Shown one piece after another: positions 53,177 to 62,696 of a stretch of DNA of 64,000 nt. The notes under the pieces were generated by a model. The model was not told the origin of the DNA, searched no databases, and saw only the letters and a list, made by a program, of their open reading frames with translations. How positions within the stretch are numbered: the first letter of the stretch is position 1; each line of letters starts with the position of its first letter. Location of the stretch: positions 1-64,000 of the forward strand of contig JAUIKM010000036.1 of the NCBI GenBank assembly GCA_030430495.1. The letters are read 5' to 3'. A program made the translations under genes and the position numbers. Source of the DNA: a bacterium. GTDB lineage: Bacteria > Bacteroidota > Ignavibacteria > Kapaibacteriales > UBA7675.

Positions 53177-53941
53177 TCAGTAAATGCTGTACTCGCGCAA
53201 CTCGTAGCGCCATTCAGATTCCTGCCGCCCGTCGCTGAAGTGCCGATGGTGCATCTGCACGATGCCGACGCCGAGGGCTGCAAGTCGCTCCACCCGGTCC
53301 GTGATAACCTCGTCGCTGTTGCGGTATATGCACTCGAACCGGAGGGTCGCGACCGCTCCCCGCTTTGTGTTGTACGTCGCCTCGTCATGGTGTACCCGAA
53401 TCAGCAGCGAGCCGCCGTCGCTCAAAGGGGCCGGACCAAAAACGAGCGTGTCGGCAAAACTGTCAAGCGGCAGGAGCGCCACGTAGCGCCGCGGATTGTC
53501 TATCGCCGTCGCGGGTTGCGCGCCGACAGCCAGCCCGCGACCAAACTCGCCGTCGACATAACACAGGTCCAGTCCAAGCGCAAACTCGCCGTCCGGAATT
53601 GCAAATGTCGTCGACTCGCCCGCCGGCAGATATTCCTGCTCGCGGTCGGACCAGAACAAAAGCCTGTCCGGCATTGCGCCGCCGTGCTGCATCTGTTGTC
53701 CGCGTTCCCCGCGCGACTGACTGGTTTCCTCCAGCGCGTTGTATTCCCATGCGTTGCCGTTGGCCAACGGGATCCACAGGCTGTTCCACACGCGCTGCGC
53801 CCGTTGGCTGGTTCCCGTCGGTGCGTCACTGCAGGCTGTCGGCAGCAGACAAATTACCGCCGCCAGTGACAGGCAGAAGATCGAACGCAATGGGGTGATG
53901 GTTCGCAAGTCTTTTATTATCAATGTGTTACATCTTCTCAT
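53177..53941 (-). CDS. lipoprotein of unknown function
   Basis: 254 residues. The N-terminus has a lipoprotein signal (SIFCLSLAAVICLLPTAC, Cys about residue 37) preceded by an unusually long, basic n-region, so an internal start is possible. The mature part begins with WIPLANGNAWEYNA, a phrase typical of Bacteroidota lipoproteins that measure or bind an unknown ligand. No domain is recognised. Its ATG overlaps the stop of the upstream monooxygenase gene by four bases, so the two are co-translated. Confidence 0.75.
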   Translation of the reverse strand: MRRCNTLIIKDLRTITPLRSIFCLSLAAVICLLPTACSDAPTGTSQRAQRVWNSLWIPLANGNAWEYNALEETSQSRGERGQQMQHGGAMPDRLLFWSDREQEYLPAGESTTFAIPDGEFALGLDLCYVDGEFGRGLAVGAQPATAIDNPRRYVALLPLDSFADTLVFGPAPLSDGGSLLIRVHHDEATYNTKRGAVATLRFECIYRNSDEVITDRVERLAALGVGIVQMHHRHFSDGRQESEWRYELREYSIY

Positions 53942-55038
53942 GTCAAGTTCGATTCTCCTGCGTTTTCAGCCGATGCACGTGCGATCTCCTCAATGCGTTT
54001 GACGGTCGTGCGCGCCGTGCGTCCGACGCCGACGAGTGTTGCGCTGGCGTAGCCCGTCCACGAACCATAGCCGAGCAGGAACACCCGCGGCTCTTCAATC
54101 GACTGATTATCGCGCACGGCGATCTTTCCCGCCGTGTTTTGCAGACCGAGCGGTCTCAGGTGTTCCAGGTCGGCTTTAAAACCCGTGCACCAGATGATGA
54201 CGTCGAGCGGCACAAACCGACCGTCATTCCACTGCATGCCGTCCGCCGTGATTCGCTCCGGCGGCAGTAAATAGTGGTCGTAGACGCCCCGCTCGCGGGC
54301 CTGCCGCACCGGCGCAACCTGGACGATGTCGCCCAGTGAAGCGGGTGAAACCGCACCCTCGCCGCGATACTTTGCGCTGGCGAGGTCGAAGATGGCGCGT
54401 CCGTCCAGCTCCGGCGGCAGAAAGACCGGCTCGCGCTCCGTGATCCAGCTGCAATGCGCCACGCCCGCCAGCTCCGCCAGTATCTGTGCGCCGGAATTGC
54501 CGCCGCCGACAACCGCCACGCGTTTACCGGCAAAATCCAGCGGCGTTTTGTACCGCGCCGAGTGAATCTGTTGTCCGTTGAAATCTTCCAGCCCGGGGAT
54601 GGACGGAATCGATGGATTGCCCCAGCTGCCCGCCGCGCTGATTGCGTAGCGCGTAAAGAACCTGCCGACGTTGCTTTCCACGCGCAGCAGTTGCCCATCC
54701 TGTGCAAAAACGCCGTCCACGTTGACGCCGTGACGCACCGGCAGCTTGTAGGCCGCTTCGTATTGCCCCAGATAGTCGATTACTTCGTCGCGATGAGGGT
54801 AGTATTCCGGCCCGCCTTCCATCAGGCGCCCGGGCAGCGAGGACCAGCGCGCCGGAGAAAACAGTCGCAGGCTGTCCCAGGTGTGCCGCCAGGAGCCGCC
54901 GGGGCTCTCGTTGCGGTCGAGAATGACGTGGCGGAGTTTGCTGCGCCGCAGGAAGTAACCTGCCGCCAGCCCCGCCTGCCCCGCACCGATCACAATTACA
55001 TCGAAGACTTCTGCGTCTGCACTTTTTCCAACCAACAT
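53938..55038 (-). CDS. flavin-dependent monooxygenase, ArsO-like
   Basis: 366-residue FAD- and NAD(P)H-dependent oxidoreductase of the class B flavoprotein monooxygenase group. The FAD-binding motif is VIVIGAGQAGLAAGYFLRRS (about 14-33), with the GGSW motif (SPGGSWRHTWDSLRLFSP). The NADPH-binding motif is KRVAVVGGGNSGAQILAE (about 171-188). The late motif IIWCTGFKADLEHL (T-G-F) is also present. Overall layout and length resemble proteins annotated ArsO, but no ars genes are nearby, so an arsenic role is not supported. It overlaps the downstream lipoprotein gene. Confidence 0.9.
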   Translation of the reverse strand: MLVGKSADAEVFDVIVIGAGQAGLAAGYFLRRSKLRHVILDRNESPGGSWRHTWDSLRLFSPARWSSLPGRLMEGGPEYYPHRDEVIDYLGQYEAAYKLPVRHGVNVDGVFAQDGQLLRVESNVGRFFTRYAISAAGSWGNPSIPSIPGLEDFNGQQIHSARYKTPLDFAGKRVAVVGGGNSGAQILAELAGVAHCSWITEREPVFLPPELDGRAIFDLASAKYRGEGAVSPASLGDIVQVAPVRQARERGVYDHYLLPPERITADGMQWNDGRFVPLDVIIWCTGFKADLEHLRPLGLQNTAGKIAVRDNQSIEEPRVFLLGYGSWTGYASATLVGVGRTARTTVKRIEEIARASAENAGESNLT

Positions 55039-55175
55039 TTCCGATTCCCTTTGTACGCACGATTCACAAATATAAGCGATTAACCGCGTTCGGCATGTGG
55101 ATACTATTGTCCCCGCCCGGATAAAGTTCCCGCCGCGCCGGTCCGTTGTTTAACAATTTTACGAATGGTTGGACC

Positions 55176-55655
55176 ATGGCTCGACTGCACCAACTCGAAA
55201 TCCGGCAAATCCTGCAGGCCGATCTGCGTGAAATCTGGAGCTTTTTTCAATCGCCTTTAAACCTGCGTGCAATCACGCCCGAATGGCTCGACTTTCAGGT
55301 TGTGTCGGACGTGCCGCAGGACATGCATCCCGGCCTGATTATCGAGTATCGCGTTCGTCCGCTGGCCGGACTGCGCAGCCGCTGGGTTACCGAAATTACG
55401 CACGTGCGTGCGCCGCATTATTTTGTGGACGAGCAGCGCGTCGGCCCCTACCGCATGTGGCATCACGAGCACGTGTTCAACGAAGTTGCGGGCGGTGTTG
55501 AAGTTATCGACCGGGTCAGTTATGTGCTGCCCTTTGGTCCGCTGGGGGATCTGGCGCATGCCGCATTTGTGCGCCGCCGGTTAAACACCATTTTCACTTA
55601 TCGCAAAAACGTGCTGGCGCGGCGATTCGGTGAACTTAAACAGACGTCCGACTAA
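55176..55655 (+). CDS. SRPBCC-family protein
   Basis: 159 residues from ATG 55176 (MARLHQLEIRQ); the frame is open to 55146 but gains little. START/Bet v 1-like fold: LREIWSFFQSPLNLRAITP, PGLIIEYRVRPLAGLRSRWV, TEITHVRAPHYFVDEQRVGP, WHHEHVFNEVAGGVEVIDRV and LPFGPLGDLAHAAFVRR. These blocks are highly typical of a small cytoplasmic ligand-binding family common in Bacteroidota-like genomes, often near deoxyribodipyrimidine photolyases. The ligand is unknown. It stands alone, divergent from the monooxygenase. Confidence 0.88.
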   Translation: MARLHQLEIRQILQADLREIWSFFQSPLNLRAITPEWLDFQVVSDVPQDMHPGLIIEYRVRPLAGLRSRWVTEITHVRAPHYFVDEQRVGPYRMWHHEHVFNEVAGGVEVIDRVSYVLPFGPLGDLAHAAFVRRRLNTIFTYRKNVLARRFGELKQTSD

Positions 55656-55905
55656 ACCGGATAAATTATTCCTGAGATTTCTGAGCGCTTCGCCTCCGGC
55701 TTTTGGCCGGGCGGCTTGCTTTTTTCTCTTGTTTGTCACACAGTGATCAGCCGCACGTCTTTGAGTCTGTTGTTAAACAACTGAGTCGCCGGCCTGCGGC
55801 CCGCAGTCTTCAGTCTCGCTGACAAACAACAGAGTCAGAAAGCCCGAGACCGCAACGAAGTGAAGGGCTCAAGGGCGCAAGGTAAATGGGGAGTTTAAGA
55901 GACTG

Positions 55906-57939
55906 TCAGCGCAAAACGCGCAGCGCGCCGTCAGCCTGGAATTCGCCCGCCCGAACGCGCAGCAGATACGCGCCCGTCGCCAGATCGTTAAGATTCAGTT
56001 GAGCTCCGCCGGCCACTCCCCGCAGTCGGACCTCCTGCAGCGTCGTGCCGCGCAGGTCGCTGATCACAATGTGTGCGTCGCGCACATCGCGTCCAAAGTC
56101 GACCCAGGTCGTGTTAAACGCCGGCTGCGGATGGATAAACAGATTTGAAACTTCATTCGTGGATTCGCGCACATCCGTGACCGGTGAAACCGCGCGCCAG
56201 ATGCCCTCTTCGAGCGTGGCGGCGTAAATGCGTCCGTTCTGATCGTAGGTGATCGCACTGGGCGTACGGCCAAGTCCCTCGCCGATGTTTTCCCACTCGC
56301 CGCCCGGATCGAGTTGATACAAACCGTCCAGTTCGTTTGTCGCGTAAAACAGCGTGCCGTTAAATCCGGGTTGCAGGTCCAGGATGTTAACATCGCCCTC
56401 AATCTCGGCAATGCTGCTCCAGTTTTTACCGAGGTCGTCGGACCTGAAAATTCTCGTTACGTCGGCAATGACGAGCACGTCGTCCGTGGCGACAATCAGA
56501 TCGACGAACCCGGAATTGTTAAACTCGTCCGGCAGTTCAACTTCCGTCCATTCCTGGCCCAGGTCGTCGGACATCCAGAGGCGGCCGACCATGTCGACAA
56601 TGATAATCTCCGACGTGCTCGTGCCGATGATGTGTTGGCTGCTGCCGGTCCAGTTGAGGTCGGCCCATTCGTCGCCGTCGTCGGCCGTGCGCGCCGCACC
56701 GTTGTTAAACAAGGCCAGAATCGCGCCGTCGAGCGCGCCGTAAATATCGACCACCGAACCGTAGTCGTCCGGGCCGGAATCGCGCCAGGCAAAACCACCC
56801 GATTCCGAGCGAAAAATTTTGTCCTGCGTCGCCGCCCAGGTCACCAGATCGCGTGTGAGCGTCAAGGAGGTGAAGCCCTCGCCCACGTTGCGCGGAATGC
56901 GCCAGTTGACCGAAAACGGCGTGAGGTTCTGCATGTTTCGGCCGTCGTGCGCGGCAATATCGCCCTCGGGGCCGGCCACGATTTCGCGCGCGGTCATGAA
57001 AGGCAGCCCGTCGTTGGCCGGAAACCAGTCGCGGCCGTCAAAACTGCGCGACACGCCTTCCTGGAAACTGGCGGCGAGCAACTGACCGTTGGGCAGCACC
57101 GTCAGCCCGCGGATGCCGTCGCGGAAATTGTTAACAGTTGTCCAGTTTTCACCCTGGTCGTAGCTGACGACCATGCCGAAATCGTCGGCGGCGTAGACCG
57201 TGTCGACGTCGGCCGTCATAGCGACGATGCCGCCGAGAAACGACGTCTCCGAAAAGAGCCACGTGCTGCCGTCATCCGAATACGCGACTCCGTTGTTGAA
57301 AGCGGCGGCCACAATGCGGCCGGACGCCGTTTCAACCATGTCCCAGATCCACTCATCGGCCAGGCCTGCGGCGGTCCAACCCTGGTCGTCGTTGCTGCGC
57401 CGGTAGTTGGGCAGCCCCGGTCCGGTGCCGGCGATCACGTCGCCGTTGGCGCGAATCAGCAGGCTGGTGACGGTGGTGTTTTCGAGTCCGAAGTCTTCCC
57501 ACGTCGCGCCCCTGTCGTCGGAGCGCAGCACGCCGTTGACCGTGCCGGCGTACACAAATTTGTCGTCGGAGGCAAAACAGGCGATTTGTTCGAGTTCCTG
57601 CGGCATTTGCTGCCAGGTGGCGCCGCTGTCGATCGAGCGAAACCAGGCGGGATCAAGATTGGCGGCCAGCAATACTTCGTCGTCGACGGGATGCATCACG
57701 AGAATTTCGCGATCGGCCAGACCGCTGCTTTCCCAGCTGAGGCCGCTGTTCTCCGATTTCCAGATGCCGCGGCTGCCCGCCACAAAGGCGAGTCCTTTCG
57801 GCGTGTGCACGGCGTCCCACATGCGCGCGTCGTGCGGTCCGTTCAGCGAAATCCATGTGAGCGACTGCGCCGTGGTGACCGCCAGGGCCAAGACCAACAG
57901 CGGCACAAGGCATCGGCCTATGGTACCAGGTTTGAGCAT
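55906..57939 (-). CDS. secreted beta-propeller (BNR/YCF48-like) protein with T9SS sorting domain
   Basis: 677 residues with a signal peptide (about 1-26). About ten repeats of the sialidase/photosystem-assembly type follow, marked by S-D-D/N-x-G-x-x-W (KSENSGLSWESSG, RSIDSGATWQQMP, RSDDRGATWEDFG, MSDDLGQEWTEVE, RSDDLGKNWSSIA). These predict one or two beta-propellers at the surface. No catalytic sialidase Arg triad was identified, so it is more likely a binding or scaffolding propeller. The last 85 residues are a T9SS domain (LFIHPQPAFNTTWVDF, DLATGAYLLRVRAGE, GALRVLR). Confidence 0.88.
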   Translation of the reverse strand: MLKPGTIGRCLVPLLVLALAVTTAQSLTWISLNGPHDARMWDAVHTPKGLAFVAGSRGIWKSENSGLSWESSGLADREILVMHPVDDEVLLAANLDPAWFRSIDSGATWQQMPQELEQIACFASDDKFVYAGTVNGVLRSDDRGATWEDFGLENTTVTSLLIRANGDVIAGTGPGLPNYRRSNDDQGWTAAGLADEWIWDMVETASGRIVAAAFNNGVAYSDDGSTWLFSETSFLGGIVAMTADVDTVYAADDFGMVVSYDQGENWTTVNNFRDGIRGLTVLPNGQLLAASFQEGVSRSFDGRDWFPANDGLPFMTAREIVAGPEGDIAAHDGRNMQNLTPFSVNWRIPRNVGEGFTSLTLTRDLVTWAATQDKIFRSESGGFAWRDSGPDDYGSVVDIYGALDGAILALFNNGAARTADDGDEWADLNWTGSSQHIIGTSTSEIIIVDMVGRLWMSDDLGQEWTEVELPDEFNNSGFVDLIVATDDVLVIADVTRIFRSDDLGKNWSSIAEIEGDVNILDLQPGFNGTLFYATNELDGLYQLDPGGEWENIGEGLGRTPSAITYDQNGRIYAATLEEGIWRAVSPVTDVRESTNEVSNLFIHPQPAFNTTWVDFGRDVRDAHIVISDLRGTTLQEVRLRGVAGGAQLNLNDLATGAYLLRVRAGEFQADGALRVLR

Positions 57940-58630
57940 AATTGTATCCGAATTTCAGGAAGTCCGTTACTCGTTCCGACCGGCGCGGGGACGGCGCGGC
58001 AGTCGCATGATGGTCAAATATACACAATCCGGGCCAGCCCGGCGGCGGCTTTCAATTGCGGGACAAGCAAAATGCGGCGGCCGGGTCTTTGCCTCGGAAT
58101 GCAGACACAAGTGCATTTCTTTTGTTGCAGTTCCCGCAAGCGAACAGTCAAAGAGCGCATCAGCGGCCGGCGGGTTACGAACAAAAGAGATTACGACAGC
58201 GAACATGGAGCCGTCGCGAAGGCACATTCGGCAATCAAAGGGCGATTGAAGTTCTGGAGAATTTTGTAGATTCATGCTCGGCCTGCGGGCGGAACGTGTA
58301 CGCCCCCAGCCCTTCCGTACAACCATCGGACCTTTTAGGTCCTGACCGTCATTCGCCGACAGCAGCGCGGGAAACTGTTCCACTGTCCGCGCAGCACCAG
58401 TATTAATTCCGCCCCATGTTTCCACTGCCCGGGGCAGAAGTAAACACACGCATCGCGATGCGCTCTGCGCCGCCGGCGCGCCTGTTTAAACCGCAGGTGA
58501 AACGACCGGACGCTGGTGGTTTATCGCGTGGTTTAACGCAAAAGTCTGCATTTGATTCACTGCCGCTCCACCGCTCTGCGCGTGGTTAACCAATTCACTT
58601 GTTGTTGTATTTTTTTACCGGAGTTGTAAC
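57940..58630. other. intergenic, no gene seen
   Basis: About 690 bp. Minus-strand and plus-strand open frames of up to 160 codons here are Cys/Arg/Pro-rich and lack start signals or domains. The promoter of the Cys-rich gene is expected near 58580-58620. Nothing else was recognised. Confidence 0.45.
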
Positions 58631-59329
58631 ATGCAACGTCTGTTATCCGCCGTTTTTTCACTGTGTTTTCTTTTGAGCGCTTCCGCCTTCGGCATGTCTG
58701 CCAACACCTTTTCCGCCGCTTCGATGGATGCCGTCGGCATCGCTTCCCTGATCGGTTCGCCGGTTGTCGCCGGCGCTCTGCTGCAGGATCCGCCGCCGTG
58801 TGAAGACGCCGTGCTGCGCAAAGCCGGCGCGCGCGTCAAGTACGATTGCTGCGATCCGCAGTCGGCCATGGATGCGCATTACAAAGCCATCCTGCTGGCC
58901 ATTGAGCAGGCACAGGCCGTCTGTGAGGAAATCGGCTGCGACGGCATCGGTTTTGTCAGCGTTTCCACGACCAAACGCATGTCCGGCGGCGCCTGTTACG
59001 CCGTGTCGCAGGTAGAATACGTCTGCTGCTGTCCCTGCCCGACTGAGTTTGACCCGAACTGTCTGGACATCGACAGAACGCCCTGCGAAGGCCAGGAAGT
59101 CATGACGGCCGACGCGGAAGCGGAATTCGAGTGCGGCAACCTGGAATCGACGATCGACGCGATCAAGAAGATCGTTTCAAACCAGTACGAACTGGCCAAA
59201 GCCAAGTGTGATGAGAGCGGCTGCAATATTCTCGACATCCGCGGCATCTGCATCACCTTTGAGCAACTGGACGATGAAACCGGTCTGGCGAGCGGCTGGC
59301 TCTACTTTGCCTGCTGCTGTGAGTGCTGA
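58631..59329 (+). CDS. secreted Cys-rich protein with a duplicated domain
   Basis: 232 residues; GGAG lies eight bases before the ATG. Signal peptide about 1-20 (LLSAVFSLCFLLSASAF). The mature part contains two copies of an 80-residue domain. Copy 1 has CEDAVLRKAGARVKYDC, SAMDAHYKAILLAIEQA, VCEEIGCDG and VEYVCCCPCP. Copy 2 has CEGQEVMTADAEAEFEC, STIDAIKKIVSNQYELA, KCDESGCNI and LYFACCCEC. Each ends in a run C-C-C-x-C. The two copies keep the Cys positions but little else, which suggests disulfide bonds or metal binding outside the cytoplasm. No family is recognised and no T9SS domain is present. A strong terminator follows. Confidence 0.78.
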   Translation: MQRLLSAVFSLCFLLSASAFGMSANTFSAASMDAVGIASLIGSPVVAGALLQDPPPCEDAVLRKAGARVKYDCCDPQSAMDAHYKAILLAIEQAQAVCEEIGCDGIGFVSVSTTKRMSGGACYAVSQVEYVCCCPCPTEFDPNCLDIDRTPCEGQEVMTADAEAEFECGNLESTIDAIKKIVSNQYELAKAKCDESGCNILDIRGICITFEQLDDETGLASGWLYFACCCEC

Positions 59330-59363
59330 TCCTTTTTAACGCTGGACGCAGTTGATTAAACAG

Positions 59364-59402
59364 AAACGGCGGGGTTCCACGCAGGGACTCCGCCGTTTAT
59401 CT
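59364..59402 (+). terminator. terminator between convergent genes
   Basis: 15-bp stem AAACGGCGGGGTTCC/GGGACTCCGCCGTTT with a short loop, followed by TTTATCTTCTT on the plus strand. Its A-rich start on the other side could also serve the convergent barrel gene. Confidence 0.85.
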
Positions 59403-59425
59403 TCTTGGTCTGTACCGAAGTTGTA

Positions 59426-59926
59426 TCAGATGTCGAAGCGCACGCCGCCGGCGATGACTACCTGGGTTAGGTCTTCGATCTGTAACTTGAGTTCACCGAA
59501 GACCACTCCAAACTTTGTCGGGAATTCCACGCCGCCGCCGAGGTTTAATCCAATGTCGGTTTCATCGATTTCGACCGGAACGCCAAAAAGGGAGCCATCA
59601 AATGAAACGTGAAGAATGGCGAGTCCCGCCAGACCGTAGACCAGCACTTCGTCTTCAACAAACACGTAGTGCAAATTGCCGTCGATGACCCAAAACGTCA
59701 CGTTTTCTTCGGCAAAATAGTAGTCAAAATCGGCCCCGATCCGGAATTTGTCGTTGATGCCGAAAACGCCGCGCAGATCAATACCGAGTGCAGAACTCTG
59801 AAATCCATCGGACTTCGAGCCGAAGACGAGTCCGCCGCCGATGCTCTTTTCCTTGGCTTCAACGTGAATGAAGGAAGCGAGAAAACACACCGAAGCAGCC
59901 AGAACGATGTTTAACACCTTTTTCAT
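59426..59926 (-). CDS. small outer-membrane beta-barrel protein
   Basis: 166 residues with a signal peptide (MKKVLNIVLAASVCFLASF, cleavage near VEAKE); GAGG precedes the ATG. The strands and turns (GGGLVFGSKSDGFQSSALGI, YGLAGLAILHVSFDGSLFG, GLNLGGGVEFPTKFGVVFGE) and the ending VVIAGGVRFDI indicate an eight-strand barrel of the OmpA/OmpW-like class. Unknown role. The plan matches the barrel at 5839-6303, but the sequences are not close by eye. Confidence 0.78.
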   Translation of the reverse strand: MKKVLNIVLAASVCFLASFIHVEAKEKSIGGGLVFGSKSDGFQSSALGIDLRGVFGINDKFRIGADFDYYFAEENVTFWVIDGNLHYVFVEDEVLVYGLAGLAILHVSFDGSLFGVPVEIDETDIGLNLGGGVEFPTKFGVVFGELKLQIEDLTQVVIAGGVRFDI

Positions 59927-60375
59927 ACAATCCTCTGTTGGTAAAAAGTTAAAGTAGTACTCTGTATTGACCGGAAGTAAGTTTTTGACAGTCGCGAGGC
60001 GGAACTGACTGTCGGAGTACAGGCACGAGAGTTTGAAGTTGGTACACCGCTTGTGACGAGCCGTATTTTAGTGACGCTTCACCAGGCGGTATGGCGATCC
60101 TGGCGGCAACATGTGTGTGACCTCGGGCGCAGAGGTGTTCCGGATGGTCCGAACGCTGTCGCTGACGACCGGGGCCGGTTGCGGCCGGCATTCCGCCGGA
60201 AACAATCGCGCGTGTCACGTCCGCACAAATAACCGCGGCCGCGTTGTTGCGTGAGCAACAAAACGCCGAATATAACCAAATCGCCGCAGCGATTCAAAAT
60301 CGACTGACAAGTTTGTGCCTTTCGTCAGGCGTGCGCATGCGTACCGTCGCGCTTGCAACGATGTTTTGACGTGAA
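59927..60375. other. intergenic, no gene seen
   Basis: About 450 bp between two minus-strand genes. It should contain the promoter of the barrel gene. Short frames here are not credible. Confidence 0.4.
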
Positions 60376-60387
60376 TGCCGCGCGGCA
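60376..60387 (-). terminator. GC-rich palindrome at the end of the 60389 gene
   Basis: Perfect 12-bp palindrome TGCCGCGCGGCA directly next to the stop codon. No T-run follows on the minus strand, so a terminator role is only possible. Confidence 0.3.
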
Positions 60388-60388
60388 C

Positions 60389-60988
60389 TCAACGCTGGGA
60401 GCGGCCGCGGTGTACGTCGCCTTCCTTCCAGTTCAGCACGCGCGTCATGGCCATTGTGCCGACCGCTTCTTTGCGAAATGCCGTCGGCCGTTCGCCTTTA
60501 AAGGGATTGGTGTTGATCGTCAGCAGCATGTTGTTCTGATCGAGGATGCTGATAATGCCGAGCATGCGCACCGTGTCGCTGCCGGTCATCTGGCGGATTT
60601 TGGCCTTGCCTTCCTCGCTCTTCATTTTGATCACGATGTCGATCCAGGCCGGTGTTTTGGTCGTGTCCAGCTGCCAGGTCACTTCCTGCATCTCGTTGGT
60701 GATGAACATCGGTTCGCTGCGCGAAAACTTGTGCAGTTCAAACTGTTTGTTCTGGTGGAAAACGACCCAGGTGGCGTCGTAGCCCTCGGGGCCTTCCCAC
60801 TTGCCGGCCAATTTGTAGCCTTTCCAGGGAATCATTCTGGACGAGTCCGGAATCTCAAAAATTTCGGCTTCGGTCTGGCTGCCTTTTTTGGTCGCCCCCG
60901 GGCGATGCTGTGCCGGCATGGCCAGCGCGGCGAGCAGAAGAATGGACGCGGCTGTAAGGGTGTAGATAATTGTGCGGCTCGATAACAT
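60389..60988 (-). CDS. secreted protein resembling the TIGR03067 domain
   Basis: 199 residues with an N-terminal signal (about 1-26, ending MPAQ); GAGGTGA precedes the ATG. The mature part follows the plan of TIGR03067 domains, which are lipocalin-like: a start near residue 60 (YKLAGKWEGPEG), then TPAWIDIVIK, a middle strand MLGIISILDQNNMLLTI, and the typical late phrase NPFKGERPTAFRKE. These proteins are exported and of unknown function, common in Planctomycetota and some FCB bacteria. Confidence 0.65.
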   Translation of the reverse strand: MLSSRTIIYTLTAASILLLAALAMPAQHRPGATKKGSQTEAEIFEIPDSSRMIPWKGYKLAGKWEGPEGYDATWVVFHQNKQFELHKFSRSEPMFITNEMQEVTWQLDTTKTPAWIDIVIKMKSEEGKAKIRQMTGSDTVRMLGIISILDQNNMLLTINTNPFKGERPTAFRKEAVGTMAMTRVLNWKEGDVHRGRSQR

Positions 60989-61065
60989 TGATTCACCTCG
61001 ATTGTTCAGCGGAACCAGATTCCGGGTTGTCTGGCGTGTGACACTTCATCCGCCGTTTGGTTGCT

Positions 61066-62646
61066 TCACGTGAGTTCGGACGTAAAATGAAAGCGAATGT
61101 TGGGAAAATCCTGTTTGGCCAGCTCAATTGAATAGGCCGACTCCGCCATGAAACAGAGCCGTCCGAGTTTGTCCACCGCCATCGCGCGCTTTTTCTTGTC
61201 GCGGAAACGCTCCAGTTCCGCCGGATCCTCACAGGTCACCCAACAGGCCTTGAACAGCGAAGCGGGTTCGTAGCGGCATTTGGCGCCGTATTCGTGTTCC
61301 AGGCGGTACTGAATGACGTCGAACTGCAGCGGGCCGACGGTGCCGATAATCTGGCGTCCGCTCATTTCGCTCGTAAACAGCTGCGCCACGCCCTCTTCCA
61401 TCAATTGGTCGATGCCCTTGGCCAGTTGTTTCGATTTCATCGGGTCCGCGTTGAGCACGTAGCGGAACATCTCTGGTGAGAAACTGGGTATGCCCTTGAA
61501 GCGGAATTGCTCGCCTTCGGTCAGCGTGTCGCCAATGCGGAAGTTGCCGGTGTCGTAGATGCCGACGATGTCGCCCGGATACGCTTCGTCGATCAGCTCC
61601 GTGCGCGATGCCATAAAACTCGTCACATTGGCAAAGCGCAACTGCTTGCCCAGGCGCACGTGATTGTACACCGTATTGCGCTGGAACACGCCCGAACAGA
61701 TTTTCAGAAAGGCGATCCGGTTGCGGTGTTTCGGGTCCATGTTGGCGTGGATCTTGAACACAAAACCGCTGAATGCCTCTTCCTTCGGATCGACCATGCG
61801 TTCGTCCGTCGGCGCGGGCAGCGGCGGCGGCGCGATGTCCACAAAACAATTCAGCAATTCGGCCACGCCGAAGTTGTTGATCGCGGATCCAAAAAAGACC
61901 GGTTGCAGTTCGCCGGCCAGGTAGTCTTCCCTTGAGAACTCGGGATACACGCCCGAAATCAGCTCAACTTCCTCGCGCAGTTTCTCCGCCAGCGAGCCGG
62001 CGATGTTGTCCAGGCGCTCATCCGCCAGGTCGCTGATCACGATCGCCTCGTCCTCGTCCTGCACGCTGTGCGCGCGGAAGAGAATCAGTTTTTTGGTCAG
62101 CAGACTGTAGACGCCTTTCAGTTCGCTGCCCATGCCCAACGGCCAGGTCAGCGGGCAGACCGTCAGTCCGAGTTTTTCCTCCAGTTCGTCGAGCAGTTCC
62201 ATCGGCTCGCGCCCGACGCGGTCCAGTTTGTTGATGAAGACAATCATCGGCGTCTTGCGCATCGAACACACGCCGACCAGTTTTTCGGTTTGTTGCTCAA
62301 CGCCTTTGGCCACGTCGACAACGACAATCGCGCTGTCGACGGCGGTCAGCGTGCGGAAGGTGTCCTCCGCAAAGTCCTGGTGACCGGGCGTGTCGAGGAT
62401 GTTGACCTTGCGGCCCTTGTATTCAAAACCCATGACCGACGTGGCGACGGAAATCCCGCGCTGGCGTTCAATCTCCATGAAGTCGGACGTGGTAGAGCGT
62501 TTGATTTTATTGGACTTAACGGCTCCCGCCACCTGGATTGCGCCGCCGAACAACAGCAGTTTTTCCGTCAATGTCGTTTTGCCCGCATCCGGGTGGGACA
62601 CGATGGCGAAGGTGCGTCGGCGTTCGATTTCTTTCAGTCTGTGCAT
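61066..62646 (-). CDS. prfC: peptide chain release factor 3
   Basis: 526-residue GTPase that recycles RF1/RF2 from the ribosome after termination; the length is close to E. coli RF3 (529). G-domain motifs are G1 SHPDAGKTT (about 17-25), the switch region [19 protein letters not shown]3 DTPGH (about 85-89) and G4 NKLD (about 139-142). RF3-specific stretches are [42 protein letters not shown] and [20 protein letters not shown]. These separate it from EF-G. No operon partners are evident; the downstream gap to the TIGR03067-like gene is 77 bp. Confidence 0.97.
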   Translation of the reverse strand: MHRLKEIERRRTFAIVSHPDAGKTTLTEKLLLFGGAIQVAGAVKSNKIKRSTTSDFMEIERQRGISVATSVMGFEYKGRKVNILDTPGHQDFAEDTFRTLTAVDSAIVVVDVAKGVEQQTEKLVGVCSMRKTPMIVFINKLDRVGREPMELLDELEEKLGLTVCPLTWPLGMGSELKGVYSLLTKKLILFRAHSVQDEDEAIVISDLADERLDNIAGSLAEKLREEVELISGVYPEFSREDYLAGELQPVFFGSAINNFGVAELLNCFVDIAPPPLPAPTDERMVDPKEEAFSGFVFKIHANMDPKHRNRIAFLKICSGVFQRNTVYNHVRLGKQLRFANVTSFMASRTELIDEAYPGDIVGIYDTGNFRIGDTLTEGEQFRFKGIPSFSPEMFRYVLNADPMKSKQLAKGIDQLMEEGVAQLFTSEMSGRQIIGTVGPLQFDVIQYRLEHEYGAKCRYEPASLFKACWVTCEDPAELERFRDKKKRAMAVDKLGRLCFMAESAYSIELAKQDFPNIRFHFTSELT

Positions 62647-62696
62647 GTTCTTCTGAGTGTTGATTCTGTCAAATGCGCCAGGTGGTCAATTGCAGC

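Noticed and set aside
53940-53965. T-loop-like sequence AAGTTCGATTCTCCTG suggesting a tRNA
   Set aside because: Flanking bases do not pair to form a T-arm, no acceptor or anticodon stem is present, and it lies in the end of the monooxygenase gene.
56314-58269. 651-codon plus-strand open frame
   Set aside because: Antisense to the beta-propeller gene for most of its length, no start signal or domain; the propeller repeats on the other strand are clear.
57967-58449. 160-codon minus-strand open frame
   Set aside because: No start signal, domain or helix/strand pattern; looks like translated intergenic DNA.
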